From the NCBI RefSeq assembly GCF_001548475.1, contig NZ_LRUJ01000003.1:124001-188000 (forward strand): a stretch of DNA of 64,000 nt, in the 5' to 3' direction. The position numbers and the translations under genes are program-made. The notes under the pieces were generated by a model. It was not told the DNA's origin and did no database searches. It worked only from the letters and a program-made list of their open reading frames with translations. Each line of letters starts with the position of its first letter. Position 1 is the stretch's first letter. This document shows, piece by piece, positions 24,982 to 35,302 of the stretch. The DNA is from Bordetella hinzii LMG 13501. Lineage in GTDB: Bacteria > Pseudomonadota > Gammaproteobacteria > Burkholderiales > Burkholderiaceae_B.

Positions 24982-26121
24982 TCAAGCGGCCCGCCGACGC
25001 AGCCCCAGCCCGGCCAGCAACAGCAGAACAGCCGCTCCCCACGGCAGGATCCGCGCGCCGCCCTGATCCAGCAGCATGGCACCGGCCAGCCCGCCGCCGG
25101 CGATGGCCAGATTCCAGGCGGTGACCAGCATGGACTGCGCCACATCGGCCGCCTCGCCGGCCGCGCGCACCAGCGCCGTCTGCAACAAGGTGGCCGCGCC
25201 GCCGAAGGCCAGGCCCCAGAGCAGGATGCCTGACAGGACCGCGCCCGGATCGCCCGGGGCGGCGGCCAGGATCAGCGCGGCCAGCAGGAACAAACCCACG
25301 CTCAGGCTCATCAGCAGCCGGGGACGGCGGTCCACGCCGGCCGCCGCCACGCCGATGGACAGCAGCGAACTCAGGCCGAACAGCAGCAGCATCGTCGCGG
25401 TGCGCTCGCGCAGGCCCGCCCATTCCAGCAAGGGCGCGATCTAGGTGTAGAGGATGTTGTGCGCCAGGACATAGAACAACACCGTCATCAGCACGGCCGC
25501 CACGCCCGGCAAGGCCAGCACCTGCGCCAGGCTCCAGCGCCGCCCGGCCGCCTGCCCCGGCGCATCCGGCAGCGCCAGGCGCAGCCAGAGCACCAACAAC
25601 AGCGCCATCACGCTCATCAGGGCGAAAACCATGCGCCATCCCAGCCAGCCGCCCAGCCAGGTCCCGAGCGGAATCCCCAGCGATAGGGCCAGCGGCGCGC
25701 CCATCATCGCCACAGCGATGGCGCGGCCCTTCATGGCATCGGGCACCAGGCGCGCGGCATAGCCGGCCAGCAGCGCCCAGACCAGGCCTGCCGACACACC
25801 GGCCAGGAAGCGCGCCGCCAGCGTCAGCGAAAACACGGGCGAAATGGCCGTCACCAGATTGACGGCGGCAAAACCGGCGATGGCGGCCAGCAGCAAGGGG
25901 CGCCGCCGCCAGCCCTGGGTCGCCGCCACCAGCGGCATGGCGGCCAGGAGCGATCCCAGCGCATAGGCCGTGATCGACTGGCCGGCCCAGGCCTGGGAGA
26001 TGTCCATGCCCGCCGCGATCTGCGGCAACAGGCCGGCCGGCAAGGCTTCGGTAAGAACGGTCAGAAAGCCGGCGCAGGCCATGGCGATCAGGGCGGACCA
26101 GGGAAAGGCAAGGGAAGACAT
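24982..26121 (-). pseudogene. MFS efflux transporter broken by an in-frame amber codon
   Basis: The two frames 25441-26121 and 24982-25440 lie in one reading frame and together encode a 12-helix MFS drug/sugar efflux protein of about 379 residues (AraJ/YdhP-like: GWRRRPLLLAAIAGF, YAARLVPDAMKGRAIAVAM, WLGWRMVFALMSV). After helix 7, ...NILYT is followed by TAG (25441-25443) and then IAPLLEWAGLRERTA without loss of frame. Tyr (TAC) is expected there, so a single C-to-G change explains it. The N-terminal 226 residues alone would lack half the transporter. The start could be ATG 26121 or GTG 26133. It is divergent from a LysR gene that probably controlled it. Confidence 0.85.
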
Positions 26122-26223
26122 CGGGGTACTCACGCGGAAGCAGAAAGCCGCATGCTAGAAAAGTCGCCATGAAAGAAAAATACGCTACAGTTCCTTTCAC
26201 TTCGGACTTTTTTTCCGTAATCC

Positions 26224-27147
26224 ATGCACAGCGACAAGCTCTCCGCCCTGGGTACTTTTGTGCAGGCCGCGCAGACGCTCAGTTTCACGGCGGCGGCCCG
26301 GCAGCTGGATATATCGGCCTCGGCCGTGGGCAAGGCCATCGCCCGCATGGAGGCCCGCCTGGAGGTGCGGCTTTTCCATCGCAACACCCGCAGCATGACG
26401 CTCACCGACGAAGGCCGGCGGCTGCTGGAGCGCGGCCTGCGCATCCTGAGCGAGGTGGAGGCCGCCGAAGCCGACATCGGCCGCAAGACGCCGCAGGGCG
26501 GGCTGCGCGTGGGGCTCCCACTGGCCAGCCATCTCTTCATGCCCCCGGTGCTCGATTTCATGCGCCGCTATCCCGGCATCGAGCTTGAGCTGGACTTCAA
26601 CGAAGCCTTCGTCAATCTGGTCGAAGAAGGCTATGACGTGGTCATCCGCGTGGGCAAGCTGCGCGACTCGGGCCTCATTGCCCGGCCGCTGGCGCGCTTC
26701 CGTTACCGCATCGTGGGCGCGCCGGGCTATTTCGCCGCGCACGGCCAGCCGCGCCGGCCGCAGGACCTGCCGCGGCACGCCTGCATCCACTATCGCGCGC
26801 CCAGCAGCGGCAAGCTCCTGCCCTGGCCCCTGGTGGTCAATGGCAGCGCAGCCCGTCCCAAGCTGCCGCGCTCGGCCATCGCCAGCACGCTGGAGCCGCA
26901 GCTTTGCATGGCCGAACAGGGTTTCGGCCTGGCCTGCCTGCCGAGCTTTGCGGTTGACACCGCCATCGAACAGGGACGCCTGGTGCCGGTGCTGGACAAA
27001 TACCTGCCGCTGGATGTGCCCTTGCAGGCCGTCTGGCCGGCCAGCCGCCAGCCCTCCCCGCGCATCCAGGCCTTCGTCTCGCACATGCAGGCTGCGCTGG
27101 TCCGCCAGCCCGGCCTGCGGCCCGCGCACGGCGCCCCCGCTGTCTGA
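26224..27147 (+). CDS. LysR family transcriptional regulator
   Basis: The 307-residue product has an N-terminal winged helix (SFTAAARQLDISASAVGKAIARMEARL, about 17-43) and a periplasmic-binding-like effector domain (GGLRVGLPLASHLFMPPVLDF onward). The subgroup fits regulators placed beside MFS efflux genes. It is divergent from the broken MFS gene with about 100 bases between, the usual LysR arrangement. The remaining regulator may be without its main target. Confidence 0.93.
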   Translation: MHSDKLSALGTFVQAAQTLSFTAAARQLDISASAVGKAIARMEARLEVRLFHRNTRSMTLTDEGRRLLERGLRILSEVEAAEADIGRKTPQGGLRVGLPLASHLFMPPVLDFMRRYPGIELELDFNEAFVNLVEEGYDVVIRVGKLRDSGLIARPLARFRYRIVGAPGYFAAHGQPRRPQDLPRHACIHYRAPSSGKLLPWPLVVNGSAARPKLPRSAIASTLEPQLCMAEQGFGLACLPSFAVDTAIEQGRLVPVLDKYLPLDVPLQAVWPASRQPSPRIQAFVSHMQAALVRQPGLRPAHGAPAV

Positions 27148-27254
27148 GCCGCCGCGCCAGGCCGGACCGCAGCCGGGTTGCCAAATCCGGCAAAGCCATC
27201 GACACTAGTGCCGCGCGGTGGACCGGCCACCGCCCTGTCGTGTCGCGAGGCCTC

Positions 27255-27917
27255 ATGAGCCAGTTTGTCTCCGAAATCCTGTTCGGCTATACCACGCTCA
27301 TCAGCATCATCAACCCGGTCGGCCTCGCCTTCATCTTCCTCAACAAGACCGCCACCCTCACCGTCGAGGAAAGGCGCAAGCTCGCCTACAGCGTCGCGCT
27401 GAATTCTTTTTTCGTCCTGATCGTGGCTTTCTTCCTGGGCACCTTCGTGCTGCACATGTTCGGCATCACGCTGGAGGCGCTGCGTATCGCCGGCGGGCTG
27501 GCCGTGGCGGTGTCGGGCTGGACCATGCTCAACGCGCCGGAAATCCACAACAAGGATGCCCAGACTGTCCAGCAGATCGCGCCCAGCCAATTGGGCGAAA
27601 TGGTGTTTTTCCCGCTGACGGTACCGCTGACTACCGGGCCCGGCACGGTGGCCGCGGCCATCGCGCTGACGGCCAACCGGACCAAGGAGCTGCGCGAGTT
27701 CGTGCTCGGCAGCCTGTCCTCGATTGCGGTCTCCACCCTGGTCGTCGTGACGATCTATCTGGTGTATAGCCGGGCGGACTCGCTCTCGCGCTTTCTGGGC
27801 GCCGGCGGCACCCGGGTGGTGACCCGGGTCTCCGCCTTTTTGCTGCTCTGCGTCGGTGTGCAGATTATTCTTACCGGCATCAGCCAGTTTATCAGCCCCT
27901 TGCTCGCCGGCTCTTGA
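27255..27917 (+). CDS. MarC family integral membrane protein
   Basis: The 220-residue product has six predicted membrane helices and the MarC/UPF0056 segments SIINPVGLAFIFLN (helix 1) and FFPLTVPLTTGPGTVAAAIAL (helix 4). The biochemical role of the family is unsettled. The ATG at 27255 follows GCGAGG; GTG 27240 would add five residues. It stands alone, with a hairpin beyond it. Confidence 0.92.
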   Translation: MSQFVSEILFGYTTLISIINPVGLAFIFLNKTATLTVEERRKLAYSVALNSFFVLIVAFFLGTFVLHMFGITLEALRIAGGLAVAVSGWTMLNAPEIHNKDAQTVQQIAPSQLGEMVFFPLTVPLTTGPGTVAAAIALTANRTKELREFVLGSLSSIAVSTLVVVTIYLVYSRADSLSRFLGAGGTRVVTRVSAFLLLCVGVQIILTGISQFISPLLAGS

Positions 27918-27958
27918 ACCGGGCTTTACCGGGCACCATCGAATGATTATCTTTTTGA

Positions 27959-27982
27959 CCGGCCATGATTAACCATGGCCGG
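27959..27982. repeat. Hairpin downstream of marC
   Basis: CCGGCCATG and CATGGCCGG are perfect inverted copies around ATTAAC. There is no T run after it, so it is a weak or bidirectional terminator, or a structured mRNA end, between marC and the convergent 81-residue gene. Confidence 0.5.
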
Positions 27983-28025
27983 CTCATGGATTTATCCGCC
28001 TGCGTTCCCGCAAACGGCCCGGATA

Positions 28026-28271
28026 TCAGTTGTGATGCCGCGCGCGCGGCTCGTCGGGACCGGTCGCCGGCCCATGAACCGCCGTGATGCGCTTGGGCCG
28101 CCATATCTTGCAGGCATGTTCCAAGCTCTTACCCTGCTGCAGGAATCTGGCGAATCCCATCGCCTGCTCGACCGTCAGAAACTCGTACTTGCGGGCTGAA
28201 CAGCAGACAGCCCGGCCTTCCCGAATCACTTGCAAAAGAGCCTCCCTGTTGTTGGACCAATGATCAAACAT
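28026..28271 (-). CDS. Unrecognised small protein, 81 aa
   Basis: The frame encodes MFDHWSNNREALLQVIREG..., a basic soluble protein with two Cys close together (VCCSARKYEFL) and a Pro/Arg-rich tail. The ribosome site is weak. Codon use in the second half fits the chromosome. No family is recognised. The AT-rich 278 bases upstream (28272-28549) hold no other gene and probably carry promoters for this gene and the divergent GGDEF gene. Confidence 0.5.
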   Translation of the reverse strand: MFDHWSNNREALLQVIREGRAVCCSARKYEFLTVEQAMGFARFLQQGKSLEHACKIWRPKRITAVHGPATGPDEPRARHHN

Positions 28272-28549
28272 ATACCACGATTCAAACCTGAATCCTGTTA
28301 TCTATTTAACGCAATGTTCCCTCCAAGGGGCATGGCGAGGCAGTTATCGCATATATAAAAGATTCTCTACAAAACACACAAAATCATGGGTGCCGATTAA
28401 TCGCAAATTTGCGACCAAGATGCAGCATGTGGCAGATAAATCGGTGCTGCCGCAAAGCTTGACAATCGTTGACACTAGTTTTCTGGAGAAACATCTGGAA
28501 ACGCCGTAGCCTTGAGTCTGAGCCTAACCCAAGCAGGCCCACACGAAAG

Positions 28550-29245
28550 ATGCGCTTTGCCATGATCTCCTCAGACAAAACCTCTCGCGCCCACCGCATC
28601 CCCCTGCGCAAGCGCGTCTCCACCCTGGCTTCGCGCCATTCCGGACCGAGCCTGCCGGCGCGGTGCCCGGCCGCGCTGTGTCAGCCGGCGCTGCGCCGCA
28701 AGCTGACCGAGCTGGAGGCGGAGAACCGCCGCCTGCGGCGCCTGGTGGTGACCGATGATTTGACGGGCATTTTCAACCGGCGTTATTTCGCCAAGCGCCT
28801 GCGGGAGGCGCTGCATGCGCCGCAACGCGGGCTGGGCGTGGCGCTCTGCCTATTTGACCTGGATGATTTCAAGGCCATCAACGACAGTCTGGGGCACGCC
28901 GCGGGCGACCGCCTGCTGCATGCGGTTGCCCAGGCGGTCAAGCTGCAATTGCGCCGCAACGACGATTGCGTCTGCCGGGTGGGTGGTGATGAGTTCGCGG
29001 CGATTTATTCGGCGGACTCGCCGGAGAAAGCCCTGCGCCAGGCCGAAGGCCTGATGTCGGCCATCCGCCAATTGAACTGGGGACAGACTGGGGCGGTCAG
29101 TGCGACGTTTGGCCTGGTATGGCTGCCCCCGGGAGTGATGGTGGACTGGCAGCACGCCTACGCCCGGGCCGATGACGCGCTGTACCGCGCCAAGCACAGG
29201 GAAAAGGGCGGCATCACGCTGCTGGATGCGGCCCAGGCGGTTTGA
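28550..29245 (+). CDS. GGDEF-domain diguanylate cyclase
   Basis: The 231-residue product has a basic N-terminal region (1-45), a short coiled coil (RKLTELEAENRRLRRL), and a GGDEF domain (about 65-230). It has an intact active site GGDEF preceded by an RxxD inhibitory site at the standard five-residue spacing (RNDD-CVCRV-GGDEF). It should make cyclic di-GMP and be product-inhibited. No sensor domain or membrane segment is present. The start could be 28550 or 28562; the ribosome site is poor. Confidence 0.9.
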   Translation: MRFAMISSDKTSRAHRIPLRKRVSTLASRHSGPSLPARCPAALCQPALRRKLTELEAENRRLRRLVVTDDLTGIFNRRYFAKRLREALHAPQRGLGVALCLFDLDDFKAINDSLGHAAGDRLLHAVAQAVKLQLRRNDDCVCRVGGDEFAAIYSADSPEKALRQAEGLMSAIRQLNWGQTGAVSATFGLVWLPPGVMVDWQHAYARADDALYRAKHREKGGITLLDAAQAV

Positions 29246-29252
29246 AGCGAGG

Positions 29253-29456
29253 TCAGTCGCGGGAGAGCTCGGGCGGTTCGATCCAGAAAAAGCGCTCACC
29301 CTGCCGGATCATGCTGGCGACGCCTTCGGGTTCCATGCGGAAATCCGTGCCCATGAGCGTGGCGCCCCCATCCGCATGGATGTGGATGATGGCCAGGGGA
29401 TCTTTTTCCATGGTGTACCAGTAGTACCCAGGCTTGAGGTCGTGAGCGGTCGTCAT
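29253..29456 (-). CDS. Unrecognised small protein, 67 aa
   Basis: The ATG at 29456 gives MTTAHDLKPGYYWYTMEKDPLAI..., a compact soluble protein rich in Tyr, Met and acidic residues, without a signal or membrane segment. The frame runs further upstream without a better start. It converges on the GGDEF gene with seven bases between. No function can be given. Confidence 0.6.
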   Translation of the reverse strand: MTTAHDLKPGYYWYTMEKDPLAIIHIHADGGATLMGTDFRMEPEGVASMIRQGERFFWIEPPELSRD

Positions 29457-29738
29457 GGGTCGAGTATACCGATAAGCCCCGCGAAACGCTTGCGCTGGCG
29501 CAAGCCGGCGCATGTTGGTGATCGGATGTAACTCGCCCGCCGGGCGATTTGATTTCAGCCGATGTCAAGTCCCTTCTTTCCCCTCTGGGCCGGCAATGGC
29601 GCGGCGCAGCACCGGCGCGCCCGCTGGTTGCGCTTTGTCGCCATTGCAATACCCACCGGGGAAGCTTTCGCCGCGAAAAGGACGAAAATACGATCGACGC
29701 AATCTCAAGACTGCATGTGCAGCAAGGCAGGTGAAATC

Positions 29739-30062
29739 ATGAAGAAATGGCTAGTCGCCGGTTTGGGCGCCGCCGCCCTGACGATGTCAGCTGCGGCAAT
29801 GGCGCATGTGGACATCGGCGTGTCCATCGGCATTCCCGGTATTGCGGTCGCCCCCGCCCCGGTCTACGTGGCACCGCCCCCGCCGGTCTATATGGCCCCG
29901 GCCCCGGTCTACGTCGCCCCGCCGCCGCGCTACTACGCGCCGCCGCCGGTCTATGTCCGTCCGGTGGTCGTGCCGGCTCCGGTCTATTACGGCGGCCCGC
30001 GTTGGCATGGCGGCCCGCGCCATTACGGCCCACCCCCGCGCGGCCACTGGCGCCGCGACTGA
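29739..30062 (+). CDS. Secreted Pro/Tyr-repeat protein, 107 aa
   Basis: The product has a signal peptide (MKKWLVAGLGAAALTMSAAAMA, cleaved before HVDIGV), then the beta-prone VDIGVSIGIPGIAVAPAP, and a run of PVYVAPPP-type repeats with Tyr, Val and Pro. It ends with a Gly/His/Arg-rich tail. Such small exported proteins are common in Burkholderiales and are thought to be envelope-associated; no activity is known. It is followed closely by a strong terminator. AGGTGAAATC lies upstream of the ATG. Confidence 0.8.
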   Translation: MKKWLVAGLGAAALTMSAAAMAHVDIGVSIGIPGIAVAPAPVYVAPPPPVYMAPAPVYVAPPPRYYAPPPVYVRPVVVPAPVYYGGPRWHGGPRHYGPPPRGHWRRD

Positions 30063-30078
30063 GGCGCGCAGGACAAAC

Positions 30079-30105
30079 AAAAAGCCGCCCGAGGGCGGCT
30101 TTTTC
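30079..30105 (+). terminator. Rho-independent terminator after the Pro/Tyr-repeat gene
   Basis: AGCCGCCC (30083-30090) pairs with GGGCGGCT (30093-30100), flanked by A5 and T5, so it works in both directions. Confidence 0.9.
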
Positions 30106-30125
30106 CATGGCCGGCCTGGGCCGGA

Positions 30126-30266
30126 TCAGGCATTGGCCTGAGCCGGCTTGGCCGGCAGGGCGGCAGCGGCCTCTTGCGAGGACGGTTGCCGTGCGGCAGC
30201 GCGCATGGCGTCGAGCCAACGGCGCGGGGTGCTGGTGTTCTTCCACCAGCCATTATGCGGTCGCAT
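30126..30266 (-). CDS. Possible 46-aa ORF overlapping the end of the next gene
   Basis: An ATG at 30266 opens a frame with codon use typical of this chromosome (MRPHNGWWKNTSTPRRWLDA...), ending in an Ala/Pro-rich tail. It overlaps the last 14 bases of the 82-residue gene. It may be a coupled small gene, or the original C-terminus of the upstream gene after a frameshift. No ribosome site is obvious. Confidence 0.35.
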   Translation of the reverse strand: MRPHNGWWKNTSTPRRWLDAMRAAARQPSSQEAAAALPAKPAQANA

Positions 30267-30501
30267 GTGCAAACTCCGGTTCACCATTAAAACGAACACC
30301 ATTGATCTTCGAGAAGATTTCCTGACTGCCTGCTTCCGCCTCGCTGAGGCTGCGGTAGGTGGCCAGGTTGGGAAGATCCCACGCTTTTTCGGGAGCCGTG
30401 CCGCCCACGCGGCGCGTCCATATCCGCACACCGAAGGACTGCCCCTCTTTCGGGACAACAGTGCAACGAACGCGAAAATCGCCAATCATTCGTGAAGTCA
30501 T
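30253..30501 (-). CDS. Unrecognised small protein, 82 aa
   Basis: The ATG at 30501 has GAGGA eight bases upstream. The product (MTSRMIGDFRVRCTVVPKEGQSFGVRIW...) is a soluble alpha/beta protein. Its codon use is less GC-biased than that of its neighbours, and the region upstream (30502-30700) is AT-rich, so it may be a newer acquisition. Function unknown. Confidence 0.65.
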   Translation of the reverse strand: MTSRMIGDFRVRCTVVPKEGQSFGVRIWTRRVGGTAPEKAWDLPNLATYRSLSEAEAGSQEIFSKINGVRFNGEPEFAHATA

Positions 30502-30704
30502 GGTTAGCTTCCTCTATTGAAATGAAGGGACACGAGGCCAAGCAGACATATTGTGCCGCAAGATGCGGCCCTTTTAATCGCTCATTCACATTTGTTCACA
30601 TCAATAGCGCAAGACAAAGATACCGGTCAAAGGCTACAGAATGATTTCGGCCACGGAAACGGAATGTGGCAAACCATTATCGGAACAATAAATCGATAAA
30701 TAAA

Positions 30705-30729
30705 AAAACCCGGCCGCGGGCCGGGTTTT
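30705..30729 (-). terminator. Rho-independent terminator of serS
   Basis: AAAACCCGGCC (30705-30715) pairs with GGCCGGGTTTT (30719-30729) around a three-base loop, with an A run beyond it that reads as T on the serS strand, 16 bases after the serS stop. Confidence 0.92.
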
Positions 30730-30745
30730 CAGGTTTGCTCAAGCC

Positions 30746-32449
<1,704 letters not shown>

Positions 32450-33814
32450 ATGTTGATGTGCCTAATCAAACCCTCGCGCCTGCATATTATTTTCCTGCAC
32501 CGATTTGCCGCCCTCACCCTGCTGCTGGTGCTGCTGCACCAGAGCATGATTGCCGCGTCGGCCTATTTCCTGACCGAGGCGATAGGGCAATTGCAGGCTG
32601 GCCAGGCTTTCCAGCTGTCGCTGCTGCTCTATTTCGCCAGCATGATTCTGCCCTTCGTCCCGGGCTGCCTGTCCTACGTGACCATGCAGGCCTGGGCCAA
32701 CGCCGCCCATGCCCGCTTGCTGCGCATGTTCGAACTGCGCTTTCAGGGCAGGACCGCGCGCTATCGTGATGCGGCCAGCCGGGAGGAGGTCGATTCCGTC
32801 GTCTCGCGCAATGCGTTTTCGGCCACCTTCGGCTACATCGCGCATATCTATGGCTTTGCGAGCTTCAGCCTGAACAGCCTCCTCAGCCTGGTGGTGATCG
32901 CCTACTTGCTCCCGCCCGGCATCTGGCAAGGCTATGTCATCAGTGTGATCGCCTGCGCCGCGGTGATCGCGGTCTTCAACCCGGGCATCTCGCGCCTGTC
33001 CGAGACGTCCCAGGCCGGCCTGGCCGGCTATGGGCATATCCTGGGCCGCTTCTGGAGCAACGTTACCCTGGGCAACCGCCACAATCTCGCCCACTGGCAA
33101 GCGCAGGCCGGCACCACGGGCCGTCTTTACTATCGTTCCTTGATCAGGCTGGAATGGCTCAAGCAATCCAGTAATTTCCTGCTCGGCCTGGTGACGCTCA
33201 TCCCCACCTCTTATCTGATCTATGAGACGGTGACGGCGCCGGATATTGAACCGGCCCTGATCGCGGCCACTCTCGTGAACCTGACACGGATATTCCATAT
33301 CCTGAATTCACTGGGCGCCCTGGTCTACCAAATCCTGGAGTTCGGCGCCGCCGATGCCGCTTTCAAATATCTGCTGAAGGCCGCCCGGCTTACCGAGGTG
33401 CCGCCGGCCGGCAGCCCGGCCATCGCCGGCATACGCATCAACGACGTGCCGGTCGCCGACCCGCGGGCCAGCGCCAGCGCCATCCAGGCGGCCAAGCAGG
33501 GCCGGTTCACGGTGCGCGGGCCCAATGGTTCGGGCAAAAGCACTTTCTTGCTTGAGCTGAAGGGTGCGAATCCCGACCAGGTCTTCTATCTGCCGTCGTC
33601 CTTCGAACAACTGGTCTGGCAAGGCAAGCAGGACGGGCTGTCCACCGGACAGCGCATGATGCGCATCCTGGCGGAAATCCGGCAGATGGATGAGGTGAAA
33701 GTCCTGCTGCTCGATGAGTGGGATGCCAACCTCGACCAGGAGAACACCCGCCTGGCGGATGATTTCCTGGATGCGCTGGCGCGCGAAAAAGTCGTCGTGG
33801 AAGTGCGGCACTAA
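32450..33814 (+). CDS. ABC transporter with unusually short nucleotide-binding domain
   Basis: The 454-residue product has about six membrane helices in its N-terminal 310 residues and a C-terminal ATPase part. Walker A GPNGSGKST is at 357-365, a degenerate signature LSTGQRM at about 397-403, Walker B VLLLDEWDAN at about 421-430, and a terminal H-loop-like VVVEVRH. Only about 32 residues separate Walker A and the signature, against roughly 90 in normal ABC domains, so the helical and Q-loop region is largely missing. It looks like a reduced exporter half-transporter. The start is uncertain (32450 or 32456). It sits between serS and rarA, converging on rarA with a seven-base gap. Substrate unknown. 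Confidence 0.8.
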   Translation: MLMCLIKPSRLHIIFLHRFAALTLLLVLLHQSMIAASAYFLTEAIGQLQAGQAFQLSLLLYFASMILPFVPGCLSYVTMQAWANAAHARLLRMFELRFQGRTARYRDAASREEVDSVVSRNAFSATFGYIAHIYGFASFSLNSLLSLVVIAYLLPPGIWQGYVISVIACAAVIAVFNPGISRLSETSQAGLAGYGHILGRFWSNVTLGNRHNLAHWQAQAGTTGRLYYRSLIRLEWLKQSSNFLLGLVTLIPTSYLIYETVTAPDIEPALIAATLVNLTRIFHILNSLGALVYQILEFGAADAAFKYLLKAARLTEVPPAGSPAIAGIRINDVPVADPRASASAIQAAKQGRFTVRGPNGSGKSTFLLELKGANPDQVFYLPSSFEQLVWQGKQDGLSTGQRMMRILAEIRQMDEVKVLLLDEWDANLDQENTRLADDFLDALAREKVVVEVRH

Positions 33815-33820
33815 GCCGCG

Positions 33821-35158
33821 CTAGCGCTTCTTGTCGCGGGCCTGGGCGTCGAGTTCGCGCAGAAACGCCAGTTTCTGCTGGATTTTGGCCTCCAGCCCGC
33901 GGTCCGTGGGTCGATAGAAAGTCGGGTTCAGGCCATCGGGGAAGTAGTGCTCGCCCGCGGCGTAGGCATGGGGCTCGTCGTGGGCATAGCGATAGGTGCG
34001 CCCATGGCCGAGCTGCTTCATGAGCTTGGTCGGCGCGTTGCGCAGATGCAGGGGCACGGGCGCGCTGCCGTGCTCGGCGGCGAATTTGCGGGCGGCGTTG
34101 TAGGCGTTGTAGACCGCGTTGGATTTGGCCGCGCAGGCCAGGTAGACCACGGCCTGGGCCAGGGCCAGCTCACCCTCCGGCGAGCCCAGGCGCTCATAGA
34201 TATCGGCGCCCTGCAGCGTCAGCTCGGTGGCGCGGGGATCGGCCAGGCCGATGTCCTCCACCGCCATGCGGACCAGGCGGCGCGACAGGTATTTGGGATC
34301 GGCGCCGCCGTCGAGCATGCGGGCGAACCAATACAGGGCGGCGTCCGGGTCCGAGCCGCGCACCGCCTTGTGCAAGGCGCTGATCTGGTCGTAGAAGGCG
34401 TCGCCGCCCTTATCAAAGCGGCGCAGGTTCTGCGACAGCGAAGTCTCCAGCCAGGCGGCATCGACCTCTTCGCGGCCGGCGGCTTCGGCCGACTCGGCCA
34501 CGACCTCGACCGCGCTGATCAGGCGCCGGGCGTCGCCATCGGCCCAGGCCGCCAGTTGCTCGCGCGCGGCCTGGTCAAACCGTATCGGCTTGTCGTCGCG
34601 GCCCTCATTGAAGGCCGCCACGGCGCGGTCCACCAACAGCGTGAGCTCCTCGGCGCTGAGCGATTGCAGCACGTAGACGCGGGCGCGCGACAAGAGCGCC
34701 GAGTTGACCTCGAAAGAAGGGTTTTCGGTGGTGGCGCCAATGAAAGTGAACAGCCCGCTTTCCACATAGGGCAGGAAGGCGTCCTGCTGGGCCTTGTTGA
34801 AGCGGTGGACTTCGTCGACGAACAGGATGGTGCGGCGGCCCTGCCCTTGCGCGATCTGGGCGGTGGCGACGGCGTCGCGGATGTCCTTGACGCCGCCCAG
34901 CACGGCCGAGATGGCGATGAACTGGGCATCGAATCCATCGGCCATCAGCCGCGCCAGGGTGGTCTTGCCCACGCCCGGCGGCCCCCAGAAGATCATGGAA
35001 TGCGGCCGGCCCGATTCGAAGGCCACGCGCAGCGGCTTGTCCGGCCCCAGGAGATGGGATTGCCCGACCACGTCGGCCAGCGTGCGCGGACGCAGGCGCT
35101 CGGCCAGGGGCACATAGGGGCGGTGGGCGGGGTCGGCGGAAAACAGATCGTTGCTCAT
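33821..35158 (-). CDS. rarA: Replication-associated recombination AAA+ ATPase RarA (MgsA)
   Basis: The 445-residue product is a clamp-loader-like AAA+ ATPase that acts at stalled replication forks. It has Walker [14 protein letters not shown] (about 60-72), Walker [11 protein letters not shown], sensor 1 ATTENPSFE, and the C-terminal MgsA tetramerisation domain ([17 protein letters not shown] onward). Length is normal. It keeps the ancestral neighbour order with serS, while lolA is now 9.6 kb away. Confidence 0.96.
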   Translation of the reverse strand: MSNDLFSADPAHRPYVPLAERLRPRTLADVVGQSHLLGPDKPLRVAFESGRPHSMIFWGPPGVGKTTLARLMADGFDAQFIAISAVLGGVKDIRDAVATAQIAQGQGRRTILFVDEVHRFNKAQQDAFLPYVESGLFTFIGATTENPSFEVNSALLSRARVYVLQSLSAEELTLLVDRAVAAFNEGRDDKPIRFDQAAREQLAAWADGDARRLISAVEVVAESAEAAGREEVDAAWLETSLSQNLRRFDKGGDAFYDQISALHKAVRGSDPDAALYWFARMLDGGADPKYLSRRLVRMAVEDIGLADPRATELTLQGADIYERLGSPEGELALAQAVVYLACAAKSNAVYNAYNAARKFAAEHGSAPVPLHLRNAPTKLMKQLGHGRTYRYAHDEPHAYAAGEHYFPDGLNPTFYRPTDRGLEAKIQQKLAFLRELDAQARDKKR

Positions 35159-35302
35159 GGCAGCGGAAAACAGAAGGGCAGCGTCCAGGCGGCCATTACA
35201 CCATGAGCGCGGCTAGGGGAAAGTCCTAGCTCCCGCCTGTAAATTTCTTTCAAGATAATCTTCCTACGAAAGATTATTGGTAAAAATTTTCAAGGAACCC
35301 GC

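Noticed and set aside
25438-25446. Stop-codon readthrough or an unusual amino acid at the MFS amber codon
   Set aside because: No recoding signal is visible, and a single base change from a Tyr codon is the simpler explanation.
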